Below the pieces are notes generated by a model that saw only the letters and a program-made list of their open reading frames with translations, ran no database searches and had not been told where the DNA came from. Made by a program: the position numbers and the translations under genes. Source: Pseudomonadota bacterium (lineage in GTDB: Bacteria > Pseudomonadota > Alphaproteobacteria > Acetobacterales > Acetobacteraceae). From it: a DNA stretch of 64,000 nt. Positions 8,783-17,520 of this stretch are shown in pieces (within the stretch, counting starts at the first letter, position 1; every line of letters starts with the position of its first letter). Location of the stretch: assembly GCA_021809435.1 (NCBI GenBank), contig JAKBAD010000006.1, forward strand, positions 1-64,000, read 5' to 3'.

Positions 8783-8925
8783 GGCGCAAATTAACCAAAT
8801 TTTGGCGCGTTTTGCAATATCTGCGCTGATTGTTTGCTTGTTAATTAAGCCCTGCCGCGTCACCAAAAAAGAACCAGTCACCGGCCCGTCCATCCGCTAT
8901 CCGAGCTTTCTGGGAGTGTTTTGTC

Positions 8926-10392
8926 ATGTCGTACGATATAGAATCCACCGCGCCATCGCTTTTGGCGCCGGCTGCCAACCAATTGCGCAAAGGCGCGTTG
9001 GGGGTGGGAGCTGTCACATTTTTTGTTATCTCCGCCGCGGGGCCGTTGGTCGCCGTGGCGGGTGGCGTGCCCATTGGCATGCTTCTGGGCAATGGCCCCG
9101 GGATACCTGGCACCTACCTGATCACTGTGCTGCTTTTGTTGCTCTTCGCTGTGGGCTATTGCGCTCTCGCGCGCCATGTCACAAATGCTGGCGCATTCTA
9201 CGCTTTTGCCGCGCGCGGTCTGGGCGGTGTGGCTGGTGGCGGAGCTTCCATGATTGCCCTCGTCGCCTACAATACCATGCAAATTGGGCTTTACGGCATG
9301 TTTGGAAATGCCGCGCAGGCGCTATTCCAAGAAGTGGGTGTGAATCTGCCTTGGTGGGCCTATGCTTACGCCGCCATGGCCAGCATCGCCGTGTTTGGCT
9401 ACCGCCAGGTTGACCTCTCCGCCAAGGTGCTGAGCATTCTGGTGGCCTGCGAGTATCTGTGCGTGCTGATCCTCGATGTCGCCATTATGCATAAAGGGGG
9501 AGATTCCGGTCTTACCGCCGCGCCATTCGAACCTGCCGCCACTTTTGGCATGTCGCCTTCCATTGGGTTGTTGTTCTGCTTTGCCTCCTTCGTCGGCTTT
9601 GAGGCAACCACCATCTATGGCGAAGAAGCGCGCGATCCCAAGCGCACAATTCCCCGTGCCACGTATATTTCGGTGCTGCTCATTGGCGGTTTCTACATGT
9701 TGTCTTCCTGGTGCATGGTGAACGCCATCGGCATGGGCAAGCTCATGGGTTATCTCAGTGGTCTCGCCGATCCCACGCGCTTCCTCTTCAACATGGCTGA
9801 CCGCTATGTTGGCCACTGGCTGTCGCTGATCATGGGCGTGTTGTTCGTCACCTCCGTCTATGCTGGTTTGCTCGCCTTCCATAACTCGGTGGCGCGCTAT
9901 TTCTACGCCATGGGCCGCGAGGGGCTTCTGCCCGCGCATTTTGGCAAAACGCATGAGCGGCATCAAAGCCCGCATACCGGATCGGTGGCGCAAACCATCC
10001 TGGCCGTCGTTGTGGTGGGCCTGTTCGCCGTCGCCAAGCTCGACCCCGTTTTGGCGCTGTTCTCCTGGCTCACCAATGTCGCCACGCTGGGTGTCATCGC
10101 CCTCATGACCATCGCCTCCATCGCCGTGCCTGCCTTCTTTATGCGCAATAAAGGCATGTCCGAGGGGGTGCTCTCAAGCTATGTCGCTCCGCTCCTTGCT
10201 GCCATTGGCTTGGCGGTGGTGCTGGTGCTTGCGGTCGTGAACTTCGCGGTGCTCACCGGCGCTTCCAACACGCTCTCCTATAGCCTCACCGGACTGCTGT
10301 TGGTTGGAGCGATCGTCGGTGTCGTGCTGGCTCTGCGTCTGAAAGCACGCGACGCGGCGCGCTACGCCACGATTGGTCACGAAAAATTCTAA
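8926..10392 (+). CDS. APC-superfamily amine/amino acid permease
   Basis: This is a 488-residue inner-membrane transporter with about 12 hydrophobic segments. The first segment contains the APC-typical SAAGPLVAVAGGVPIGMLLGNG. GFEATTIYGEEARDPKRTIPRA carries the conserved loop of the superfamily. It probably imports the amine handled by the flavin oxidase 22 bases downstream. GGGAG precedes the ATG by about ten bases. The substrate cannot be read from sequence. Confidence 0.88.
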   Translation: MSYDIESTAPSLLAPAANQLRKGALGVGAVTFFVISAAGPLVAVAGGVPIGMLLGNGPGIPGTYLITVLLLLLFAVGYCALARHVTNAGAFYAFAARGLGGVAGGGASMIALVAYNTMQIGLYGMFGNAAQALFQEVGVNLPWWAYAYAAMASIAVFGYRQVDLSAKVLSILVACEYLCVLILDVAIMHKGGDSGLTAAPFEPAATFGMSPSIGLLFCFASFVGFEATTIYGEEARDPKRTIPRATYISVLLIGGFYMLSSWCMVNAIGMGKLMGYLSGLADPTRFLFNMADRYVGHWLSLIMGVLFVTSVYAGLLAFHNSVARYFYAMGREGLLPAHFGKTHERHQSPHTGSVAQTILAVVVVGLFAVAKLDPVLALFSWLTNVATLGVIALMTIASIAVPAFFMRNKGMSEGVLSSYVAPLLAAIGLAVVLVLAVVNFAVLTGASNTLSYSLTGLLLVGAIVGVVLALRLKARDAARYATIGHEKF

Positions 10393-10413
10393 ACCATCAG
10401 GAAGAAGCGCACC

Positions 10414-11712
10414 ATGTATCCAGTCGAATCCCCCACCTACTACTTCGCGACGAAGCGGTACGACCTCTCCTTTCCGCGGCTGGCTGAGGATATTGATGCC
10501 GATGTAGTCATAATCGGCGGCGGCTTCTCAGGCATCAATACCGCGCTGGAACTTGCGGAAAAAGGCATCACCAATGTGGTGGTTCTGGAGGGCAAGTATC
10601 TAGGGTATGGCGGGACGGGACGTAATGGTGGACAAGTCATGGCCGGAATCGGCCATGACATTGAGAAGGTAAAACGCCATGTTGGCCCGCAAGGGTTAGA
10701 GACCATCTTCAAGATCGCTAATCTTGGTGCGGGCATTATCGCCGATCGTATTGCCAAATATGATATCAAGGCCGATCTCTGCCATGGCTATGGCTACCTC
10801 GCATATAATGGCCGCCAGGAAAAAACTCTACAGACTTGGCTTAAGGAGTTCAAAGAGGTTGCTCCACACGAGGACATCGAGCTGGTGACAGGGGCCGATG
10901 TGCGGAAGGTCGTGGGTTCTCCGGTCTATAAAGCAGCTCTAAAGCATATGGGGGGGGGGCATGTGCATTCGCTGAACTTGCTGCTAGGCGAAGCAAAAGC
11001 TCTGGTTGCGTTGGGTGGGCGCATCTTTGAGCATAGCCCCGCCGTGCAGGTGACCTATGGCAACCGCGTGACAGTGCGTACCCCCGGTGGCACCATACGG
11101 GCAGCAAAGTTGCTCTGGGCGTGTGACTCATTCCTCGCGAATATGGAGCCATACATCTACAAAAAAACGATTAATACCTACGCATATCAGTTGATGACCG
11201 AGCCTCTATCCGATGAGCTGATCAAACAGATCAGCCCCATCCGTGGTGCATTCTCCGATATCAGACCGATCATCAACTATTACCGCGTAACCCGTGAGAA
11301 TCGCCTGCTCTTTGGTTCGGCAACAAGATTTGTGGAGTACACGCCTTCCGACCTGAAGGCGTGGAACCGCTCTACGATGGTAGACGTGTTCCCGTACCTT
11401 GATAAGGTAAAGATAGACCTTGCTTGGGGTGGGCCCATGGCGTGCAGCGCCAATCTGTTTCCACAGATTGGCACGTTACCTGAGCACAAAAATGTCTTTT
11501 ACGTGCAGGGATATTCAGGATTTGGCGTAACGCCAAGCCATATAGTGTGTAAGGTTCTCGCCGAAGGCATGAGTGAAGGATCCGCCCGCTATGATCTTTT
11601 GGCGAGCATCCCGCACATCAACATATTTGGCAAAGATAAGCTCCGCCATACCATGCTGACCATGGGCAAGTTGTGGAACCAGGCGTCGGGTTACTGGACC
11701 GGGCGCGCCTGA
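10414..11712 (+). CDS. FAD-dependent amine oxidoreductase, PuuB-like
   Basis: This 432-residue DAO-family flavoprotein has the dinucleotide-binding motif VVIIGGGFSGINTALELAEKG near residue 28 and GYGGTGRNGGQV, the flavin-attachment-region signature of gamma-glutamylputrescine oxidase-type enzymes. It would oxidatively deaminate a primary amine to an aldehyde. Position after a permease, before a cupin and near two aldehyde dehydrogenases supports amine catabolism. The codon use looks less GC-biased than its neighbours. The coding region contains ten consecutive G at 10950-10959. Confidence 0.82.
   Translation: MYPVESPTYYFATKRYDLSFPRLAEDIDADVVIIGGGFSGINTALELAEKGITNVVVLEGKYLGYGGTGRNGGQVMAGIGHDIEKVKRHVGPQGLETIFKIANLGAGIIADRIAKYDIKADLCHGYGYLAYNGRQEKTLQTWLKEFKEVAPHEDIELVTGADVRKVVGSPVYKAALKHMGGGHVHSLNLLLGEAKALVALGGRIFEHSPAVQVTYGNRVTVRTPGGTIRAAKLLWACDSFLANMEPYIYKKTINTYAYQLMTEPLSDELIKQISPIRGAFSDIRPIINYYRVTRENRLLFGSATRFVEYTPSDLKAWNRSTMVDVFPYLDKVKIDLAWGGPMACSANLFPQIGTLPEHKNVFYVQGYSGFGVTPSHIVCKVLAEGMSEGSARYDLLASIPHINIFGKDKLRHTMLTMGKLWNQASGYWTGRA
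10950..10959 (+). repeat. Homopolymeric G10 tract inside the flavin oxidase gene
   Basis: Ten G in a row encode Met-Gly-Gly-Gly. A one-base slip would frameshift the gene at about residue 182. The frame is intact in this sequence. Confidence 0.9.
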
Positions 11713-11732
11713 TTTTATCGTGAAAGGAAAAC

Positions 11733-12092
11733 ATGATGCTGACTCTTACCCCGACGATTGTTCCCAACCTCGATTCATGGGGCACGGTTGCTGATCTCGG
11801 TTCCGTCATCCTTGAGGGCGAAGCCAAGGCCTTTGGCGCTTTTACCCATGGCAATCCTGAGACGCCCGTGAGCGGGGGTTATTTTGCAGTCACACAAAGC
11901 CAGTTTCGCATGGTTTATCCCTTCACTGAACATGCCATCGTTCTTGAAGGCGAGGTGACGCTGACCAACGAGGCAACGGGCGCCTCCCATACCTACAAGG
12001 CGGGTGAGGGATGGATGATTGAGAAGGGCACACCAGTGCTGTGGACTGTGCACACGCCGCGCATGGTGAAGCACTATATGGCCGCTGTTTAA
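11733..12092 (+). CDS. Small cupin-domain protein
   Basis: This 119-residue single-domain cupin of the DUF861/EutQ-like type has the core GEVTLTNEATGASHTYKAGEGWMIEKGT and a preceding strand region. Such proteins often accompany PuuB-like oxidases and may bind a metal or small substrate. The catalytic role is unknown. It lies 20 bases after the oxidase gene. Starts at 11733 or 11736 are both possible. Confidence 0.75.
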   Translation: MMLTLTPTIVPNLDSWGTVADLGSVILEGEAKAFGAFTHGNPETPVSGGYFAVTQSQFRMVYPFTEHAIVLEGEVTLTNEATGASHTYKAGEGWMIEKGTPVLWTVHTPRMVKHYMAAV

Positions 12093-12160
12093 GGCCGCCG
12101 ATGATGGCGGCGTCGTGCCGCCATCGATTTTTAGCAAGTAACAAACAAGGGGAGACTAAA

Positions 12161-13291
12161 ATGGCATTGAAACTCAAAACAACGACGGCACTGGGCCTGG
12201 TTATTGCGGCCGGCGTTATTGCCGCGCCTGGGGCGGCCCGGGCTATGGTCGGACCGCAGGCGATCTCGATTGACGGCGGCCCGCTGGGTACGCTTTCCCT
12301 CAGCGGCGGGGCTGACGGCTATGGCTACTATATGAGCAACGCCACCTCGGGCACCAAGGATAACGGCATGTATGCCGGCAGTGCCTTGATCGAGGTGCAG
12401 AAGACCACCGGTGTGCTGCAGTTTACCGTTGAGGTTGGTTCCTTCGGCGGTTCCACCACGCTGGGCACCACACCCTCGCAAACCTCGACCAGCGTCTTCA
12501 CCACCGGCCCGCTCTTTCTGGGCTATGTGACGATCGCCCCGTCCAACCTGCCGATCACCGTCTCAGCCGGCCAGCTGGGCTCGCTGGAGGGCTACGAAGC
12601 CGGAACCGACTACAGCAATGCCGTGCAGCTCACCACCGACCTGTTCGCTGTCGAGAACAGTAATTCGCGTGGTGTGAGCGTGGCTTACGCGCAGGGCCCG
12701 CTCGCCGCCACTGTCCAGTTCGGCGATGGGGTTGACTCAGGCGTGTGGAACACCGTGCAGGGGCTCGTGTCCTACGCTTTCAACGCCACCAACTCACTGA
12801 GCGTGTTTGGTGCCTATGATCTCGGCAAGACCGGCCCCAACACCTACGCCTATGGCGGCGGCACATCGGCAGGCATTGAGCCTTATGCCAATGAGAACAT
12901 GGTGGGTGGCTATTATTCTTACACCGCGGGAAACCTGAACGTGGTGCCAGAGGTGCAGTATGTGTACGCCAAGGTTGATCATAGCCTTGGAATTAACAAG
13001 ACCACCTCAAATTTTGGCGCGGCGCTGTTCGGTAGCTATGCTTTCGCCAACACCCCGTACTCGATCGGCGGTTGGGTTGAGTATGAGAATTCGAAGGGCG
13101 CGTATAACTGGTTCGTGAACCCGAATTCCGAGGCCATTGGCGCTGCCATTGCCCCGACTTGGCAGTACAAGGATCTGTTTGCCCGCGCCAACGCTGGCTA
13201 TCTGTATCTGACCCGCACCAAAGCCTATGGCCACAGCGGCAACGGTCGTGGCCAGTTCCTGGGCACCCTGGAAGCAGGCGTGCTGTTCTAA
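12161..13291 (+). CDS. Outer-membrane beta-barrel porin-like protein
   Basis: The protein has 376 residues with a clear signal peptide (GLVIAAGVIAAPGAARA, cleavage near residue 27). Many alternating, aromatic-rich strands follow, with a terminal phenylalanine (GTLEAGVLF) typical of BAM-assembled barrels. The start at 12161 follows GGGGAG. The longer open frame from 12041 is rejected because it overlaps the cupin gene. It probably admits the amine or aromatic substrate. The exact porin family is not assigned. Confidence 0.8.
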   Translation: MALKLKTTTALGLVIAAGVIAAPGAARAMVGPQAISIDGGPLGTLSLSGGADGYGYYMSNATSGTKDNGMYAGSALIEVQKTTGVLQFTVEVGSFGGSTTLGTTPSQTSTSVFTTGPLFLGYVTIAPSNLPITVSAGQLGSLEGYEAGTDYSNAVQLTTDLFAVENSNSRGVSVAYAQGPLAATVQFGDGVDSGVWNTVQGLVSYAFNATNSLSVFGAYDLGKTGPNTYAYGGGTSAGIEPYANENMVGGYYSYTAGNLNVVPEVQYVYAKVDHSLGINKTTSNFGAALFGSYAFANTPYSIGGWVEYENSKGAYNWFVNPNSEAIGAAIAPTWQYKDLFARANAGYLYLTRTKAYGHSGNGRGQFLGTLEAGVLF

Positions 13292-13298
13292 TTCGGCG

Positions 13299-13322
13299 GA
13301 GAGCCCTGGCAACAGGGCTCTC
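13299..13322. promoter_or_regulatory. Hairpin between porin and DoxX genes
   Basis: GAGAGCCCTG and CAGGGCTCTC form a perfect 10-bp stem with a GCAA tetraloop. No T tract follows, so it is more likely an mRNA-stabilising or partial-readthrough element than a full terminator. Confidence 0.6.
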
Positions 13323-13341
13323 ACAACCATTCGGGGGAATT

Positions 13342-13749
13342 ATGGTGTCTCAAAAAACTGCGCCCTATGGCGTTCTCATGCTGCGGGTTTTGCTCGGCGG
13401 GTTGTTCCTGGCCCATGCCGCCCTCAAATACTTTGTTTTCACACCACAGGGTACGGAGAAGTTTTTCGTGAGCCTTGGTCTGCCTGGGGAGTTTGGGCTG
13501 GTCATCATGGCATTGGAGGCCGTCGCAGGGTGCATGCTTATTCTGGGCCTTTATGCCCGGCTTACCGCGCTGGTGATGATCCCCGATTTGCTGGGAGCGA
13601 TTGTGCTGGTGCATTGGCAAAACGGCTTTTTCTTCGACAACCCCAACGGCGGCTGGGAGTACCCGTTGGTCTGGGCGGTTTCGCTGTTGGTGCTGGCGCT
13701 GCTGGGTGATGGTGCCTTGGCAATGAAGCGCACCCCCTGGTTGCCCTGA
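13342..13749 (+). CDS. DoxX-family membrane protein
   Basis: This 135-residue four-helix membrane protein has the DoxX marks RVLLGGLFLAHAALKYF and EAVAGCMLILGLYARLTAL. Family roles include redox or quinone-linked functions, but none is established here. GGGGGAA precedes the ATG at 13342. It is the last gene of the amine module, followed by the putative operator before hpaE. Confidence 0.8.
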   Translation: MVSQKTAPYGVLMLRVLLGGLFLAHAALKYFVFTPQGTEKFFVSLGLPGEFGLVIMALEAVAGCMLILGLYARLTALVMIPDLLGAIVLVHWQNGFFFDNPNGGWEYPLVWAVSLLVLALLGDGALAMKRTPWLP

Positions 13750-13787
13750 CGTAAGATCTCGTTTTTTTGATCAAAACTTATAGACGT

Positions 13788-13819
13788 GCGGATATACTTA
13801 ACATATAAAGTATATCCGC
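13788..13819. promoter_or_regulatory. Probable HpaR operator upstream of hpaE
   Basis: GCGGATATACTT and exact reverse complement AAGTATATCCGC flank AACATATA. This matches the 2440-2471 element in arm length, 8-bp spacer and core. It is 33 bases before the hpaE start. Together they define a candidate HpaR consensus, GRATATACTT-N8-AAGTATATYC. Confidence 0.75.
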
Positions 13820-13852
13820 GCATCCCGGATTAGCGCGAGAGGAACGCCACAA

Positions 13853-15364
13853 ATGTCGAAGCTAGATGAAAACCGGACGAAGGCAGCAGCTTATCTCTCG
13901 CGCTTTGGAGAGACTGGCGTGCTCAATCATATCAACGGCGCGTCCGTACCCGCGGCGTCTGGTCATACATTCGAAACCATTTCCCCCGTTGATCTCAAAC
14001 CGCTGGCCGTTGTGGCTCGCAGTGGGCGGGAGGACGTGAATGCCGCCGTGGCCGCCGCCAAGGAGGCATTTCCTGCCTGGCGCGACATGGGGGGAGTGGA
14101 GCGCCGGCGTATTCTTCACAAGGTTGCAGATGCCATTGAGGCGCGTGCTGAAGAGATCGCGTTTGTGGAGAGCATGGATACAGGGCAGGCGGTCCGCTTC
14201 ATGTCTAAGGCGGCGCTGCGTGGCGCCGAAAATTTCCGCTTCTTCGCGGACAAGGCAGCGGAAGCCTGTGACGGTAAGGCGCTGCGATCAGAAACACAGC
14301 TCAATGTCACGTCGCGGCGTCCTATTGGTCCGATTGGTGTTATCACGCCATGGAACACGCCGTTTATGCTCTCCACCTGGAAGATTGCCCCGGCGCTGGC
14401 GGCGGGGTGCACCGTGGTGCATAAGCCCGCTGAGTTTTCGCCAATGTCCGCCAAACTGTTGGTGGAGATTGCGGAATCCGCTGGTCTTCCCAAGGGGGTG
14501 CTGAATCTCGTGCAGGGATTTGGTGAAGATGCTGGGCGTGCGCTCACCGAGCACCGCGATATCAAGGCGATTGCTTTTGTTGGCGAGGGGCGCACGGGGA
14601 CGATGATTATGGCGCAGGGTGCGCCGACCCTCAAGCGCGTACATTTCGAACTGGGGGGTAAAAATCCCGTCATCGTGTTTGATGATGCCGATTTGGATCG
14701 GGCGGTCGATGCCGTGATATTCATGATTTACTCGCTCAATGGCGAGCGCTGCACGTCGTCCTCGCGCCTGCTGGTGCAAGACACGATCTATGAGGCCTTC
14801 ACAAAGCGTGTCGCCGATGCGGCGGAGCGTATCAAGGTTGGCCATCCCCTCGATCCAGAGACGGTTGTGGGGCCGCTGATCCATCCCGTGCATGAGCAAA
14901 AGGTGTTATCCTATATTGAGAAAGCCAAGGAAGATGGTGCGACCATCGCTGCTGGCGGGGTGAAGGTAGGGGTAGAGGGGTGTTATGTCCGCCCCACACT
15001 ATTCACCAACGCCACCAACAAGATGCGTGTGGCACAGGAAGAAATCTTTGGCCCGGTGCTCACCGCCATTCCATTTGCTAACGAGGTCGAGGCCATCGAG
15101 ATCGCGAATGATGTCGAATATGGCCTTACCGCCTATCTGTGGACCAACGATCTTCGCCGTGCCCTCACTATGACAGAACGTCTTGAAGCCGGTATGATGT
15201 GGATTAATTCGGAGAATGTTCGTCATTTACCAGCACCGTTTGGCGGCGTGAAGAACTCTGGAATTGGCCGTGACGGTGGTGACTGGTCGTTCGAATTCTA
15301 TATGGAGACGGTGAATGTGGCGCTGCCGTTGGCAGAGCACTCCATCGTTAAGCTCGCACAGTAA
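13853..15364 (+). CDS. hpaE: 5-carboxymethyl-2-hydroxymuconate semialdehyde dehydrogenase
   Basis: This 503-residue aldehyde dehydrogenase is of the HpaE/HpcC type. It has the catalytic glutamate in HFELGGKNPVIVFDDADLD, the cysteine in SLNGERCTSSSRLLVQ, and N-terminal NHINGASVPAASGHTFETISPVD. It oxidises the ring-cleavage product of homoprotocatechuate to the diacid. It lies immediately upstream of the ring-cleavage dioxygenase, 90 bases apart. GAGAGGA is upstream of the ATG. Confidence 0.92.
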   Translation: MSKLDENRTKAAAYLSRFGETGVLNHINGASVPAASGHTFETISPVDLKPLAVVARSGREDVNAAVAAAKEAFPAWRDMGGVERRRILHKVADAIEARAEEIAFVESMDTGQAVRFMSKAALRGAENFRFFADKAAEACDGKALRSETQLNVTSRRPIGPIGVITPWNTPFMLSTWKIAPALAAGCTVVHKPAEFSPMSAKLLVEIAESAGLPKGVLNLVQGFGEDAGRALTEHRDIKAIAFVGEGRTGTMIMAQGAPTLKRVHFELGGKNPVIVFDDADLDRAVDAVIFMIYSLNGERCTSSSRLLVQDTIYEAFTKRVADAAERIKVGHPLDPETVVGPLIHPVHEQKVLSYIEKAKEDGATIAAGGVKVGVEGCYVRPTLFTNATNKMRVAQEEIFGPVLTAIPFANEVEAIEIANDVEYGLTAYLWTNDLRRALTMTERLEAGMMWINSENVRHLPAPFGGVKNSGIGRDGGDWSFEFYMETVNVALPLAEHSIVKLAQ

Positions 15365-15454
15365 CGAAATACCGGGAGTGGATCAGTCGCTCGCCCGAAA
15401 CTGTGTAGAGAAGATACAGCGAGCTTTATAATTGTCAAAATCAGGAGGATAAAC

Positions 15455-16309
15455 ATGGGTGAAATCGTTCTGGCCGCCAAGGCAACGCATGTGCCGACAA
15501 TGGTGATGTCTGAATTTGACGGGCCGCTGAAAGGCAAGCGTCAAGCTGCAATCGATGGCCATGCGGAGATTGGCCGTCGTGCCCGGGAGGCTGGTGCCGA
15601 CACCTTTATTGTCCTTGACACCCACTGGCTGGTGAACGCCGGCTACCATCTTAATGCTAACAAACGTTTCCGAGGGCTTTTCACCTCGCGTGAATTTCCG
15701 CAGTTCATCAAGGATTTACCCTATGCCTATGACGGCAACCCGGAACTTGGTGAGCTGATTGCCCAAACGGCGCGCGATGAGGGGGTGTACACGCTGGCGC
15801 ATCAGGTGGATAGCCTGGAGCTCGAATACGGGACGTTGGTGCCGATGCGATACATGAATAGTGACGCTGCGCTCAAGGTTGTCTCAGTCGGTGCCATGTG
15901 TACCGTGCACAGCCTGGAGAAATCCCGCGCGTTGGGCGCGGCTATTCGTAAGGCGGTGGAGAGATCGAGTGCCAAGGTGGCGCTGATTGCATCGGGTTCG
16001 CTTTCGCATAAAATTTGGCCGAATGACATCTACGCGGAAAATAACGGCACTTTCACCATATCATCGGAATTCAACCGTCAGGTTGACCTGCATGTTCTCG
16101 AATTATGGCAGCGTGGCGACATTGCCACTTTTTTGAAGATGCTCCCTGATTATGCGCGCTATTGCGATGGGGAGGGTGATATGCACGATACCATAATGCT
16201 GTTTGGCGCTCTTGGCTGGGACCAGTACCAAGGATACGGCGAAGTTGTGACTGAATATTTCCCGTCATCTGGCACCGGCCAGACGAATGTCGTGTTCTCC
16301 CTGACGTAA
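15455..16309 (+). CDS. hpaD: 3,4-dihydroxyphenylacetate 2,3-dioxygenase
   Basis: This 284-residue extradiol dioxygenase is of the class III (LigB-like) HpaD type. Histidine-bearing segments KATHVPTMVMSEFDGP and LDTHWLVNAGYH, and the glutamate-rich DSLELEYGTLVPMRYM, fit the Fe(II) site. It cleaves homoprotocatechuate to 5-carboxymethyl-2-hydroxymuconate semialdehyde. AGGAGG precedes the ATG, an unusually strong ribosome site. The gene ends at a terminator. Confidence 0.92.
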   Translation: MGEIVLAAKATHVPTMVMSEFDGPLKGKRQAAIDGHAEIGRRAREAGADTFIVLDTHWLVNAGYHLNANKRFRGLFTSREFPQFIKDLPYAYDGNPELGELIAQTARDEGVYTLAHQVDSLELEYGTLVPMRYMNSDAALKVVSVGAMCTVHSLEKSRALGAAIRKAVERSSAKVALIASGSLSHKIWPNDIYAENNGTFTISSEFNRQVDLHVLELWQRGDIATFLKMLPDYARYCDGEGDMHDTIMLFGALGWDQYQGYGEVVTEYFPSSGTGQTNVVFSLT

Positions 16310-16348
16310 TATGATGGTATGGCCCCCAAGCCATCCCTCTTTATCTGC

Positions 16349-16385
16349 GGCCAGCTTCGGGTTTTTCTGGGGCTGGCCTCTTTTA
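16349..16385. terminator. Terminator between hpaD and convergent AraC gene
   Basis: GGCCAGC and GCTGGCC form a 7-bp stem with a 16-base loop, followed by TCTTTTATT. It sits between the hpaD stop and the stop of the convergent regulator, which overlaps its tail. Confidence 0.6.
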
Positions 16386-17414
16386 TTCGGTGATGTCTGA
16401 GGGGGACCAGGATCGTACGGCACGCCATAACGCTGAATGATCGGCGTAGCCCAGCGCTTGAGCAATGTCCGCGCGCCGTCGGCCTCCTGTTTTGAGTAAT
16501 GCTTCAACTTCCTGGCGGCGCACTTCCTGGGTGATTTTGCGTAGGTTGGTGTTGGCGGCCGTGAGGTGCCGCTGCAGGGAACGCGGGGAGCGCTGAAGTG
16601 TACGCGCCACCCAGTCCAGAGACATTTCCTGATGGCCAAGAGAGCGGCGGACGATCTCGCGGACCTGCCCAACGATATCTGTCTGCGGCCCGGCCGTTGG
16701 TGCCAAGGCGCACAGATAATCCTCGACATAGGGCACGAATACGGAGAAGGGCGTTGGTAGAACGGTGTCCAATGTTGAGAGTTCGAGAATCAGGCGGTTT
16801 TCTGGCTGGTTGAACCGCAGCGGGGCGCCGAACAGGCGGCGTAACGCTGGCGCGCAGGTGGGCTCGGGATGTTCAAAATGCACCTCCAAAGGCCGCCATG
16901 ATGAACCAAGACGCCCGCGTAATGCCACGCACATGATTGCCAGCGTATACTCGGCATCCTGCCGACGCGGCCAGATGGCGGCATCGTCTATACGGTACGT
17001 CCAATAGGCAAGGTCGGGTGTGCGTTGTAGTGCCACCGAGGTGCCGGTCTGCCACGTGCCGATATGGCGAGTTATGGCTTCCAGCCCCATGCTGAGCGTG
17101 GGCATGGCGAGCAAAAGAAAACCCAACAGACCCAGCGCGTCGGCGGCGGTTTGGCTGGTGCCAAGATGAGCGCCGAGCAGAGGATCGGCGTGTCGCGCGG
17201 CGAGGTCCTCAAATAAGGCGGTATAGCGCGCCAGGGGAACACCGGAAGACGCTGAGGCAAGCATGGGTGAGGAAATACCCAGGCGCTCTCGGGCTTGCCG
17301 CTGTGCCGCTGGGGAGCGCAGACTAGCCAGCAGGACATTGACAAGGGGTGAGCGAATTGCCGGCTCGGCGCTGTGTAGTCCTGTAGTCAGATGAACCTCC
17401 ATTACGCATTGCAT
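16383..17414 (-). CDS. AraC-family transcriptional regulator (arabinose-binding-like N-domain)
   Basis: This 343-residue regulator is paralogous to the one at 7754-8782. The sensor domain contains LGLLGFLLLAMPTLSMGLEAI and WPRRQDAEYTLA. The C-terminal helix-turn-helix pair includes LDWVARTLQRSPRSLQRHL and AQALGYADHSALWRAVRSWSP. It is divergent from moaF with about 105 bases between, so control of the moaF-SDR set is likely. A start at 17402 (fifth codon) is an alternative. Confidence 0.85.
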   Translation of the reverse strand: MQCVMEVHLTTGLHSAEPAIRSPLVNVLLASLRSPAAQRQARERLGISSPMLASASSGVPLARYTALFEDLAARHADPLLGAHLGTSQTAADALGLLGFLLLAMPTLSMGLEAITRHIGTWQTGTSVALQRTPDLAYWTYRIDDAAIWPRRQDAEYTLAIMCVALRGRLGSSWRPLEVHFEHPEPTCAPALRRLFGAPLRFNQPENRLILELSTLDTVLPTPFSVFVPYVEDYLCALAPTAGPQTDIVGQVREIVRRSLGHQEMSLDWVARTLQRSPRSLQRHLTAANTNLRKITQEVRRQEVEALLKTGGRRRADIAQALGYADHSALWRAVRSWSPSDITE

Positions 17415-17520
17415 GCATGGCGTAATTTATCATGCCGACGTCGTATTCAGCCATTTCGTGTGGCCTGATGCAATATATAATTATTCACACACTAAACACC
17501 AGCTTTATAGGAGGAGTGCC

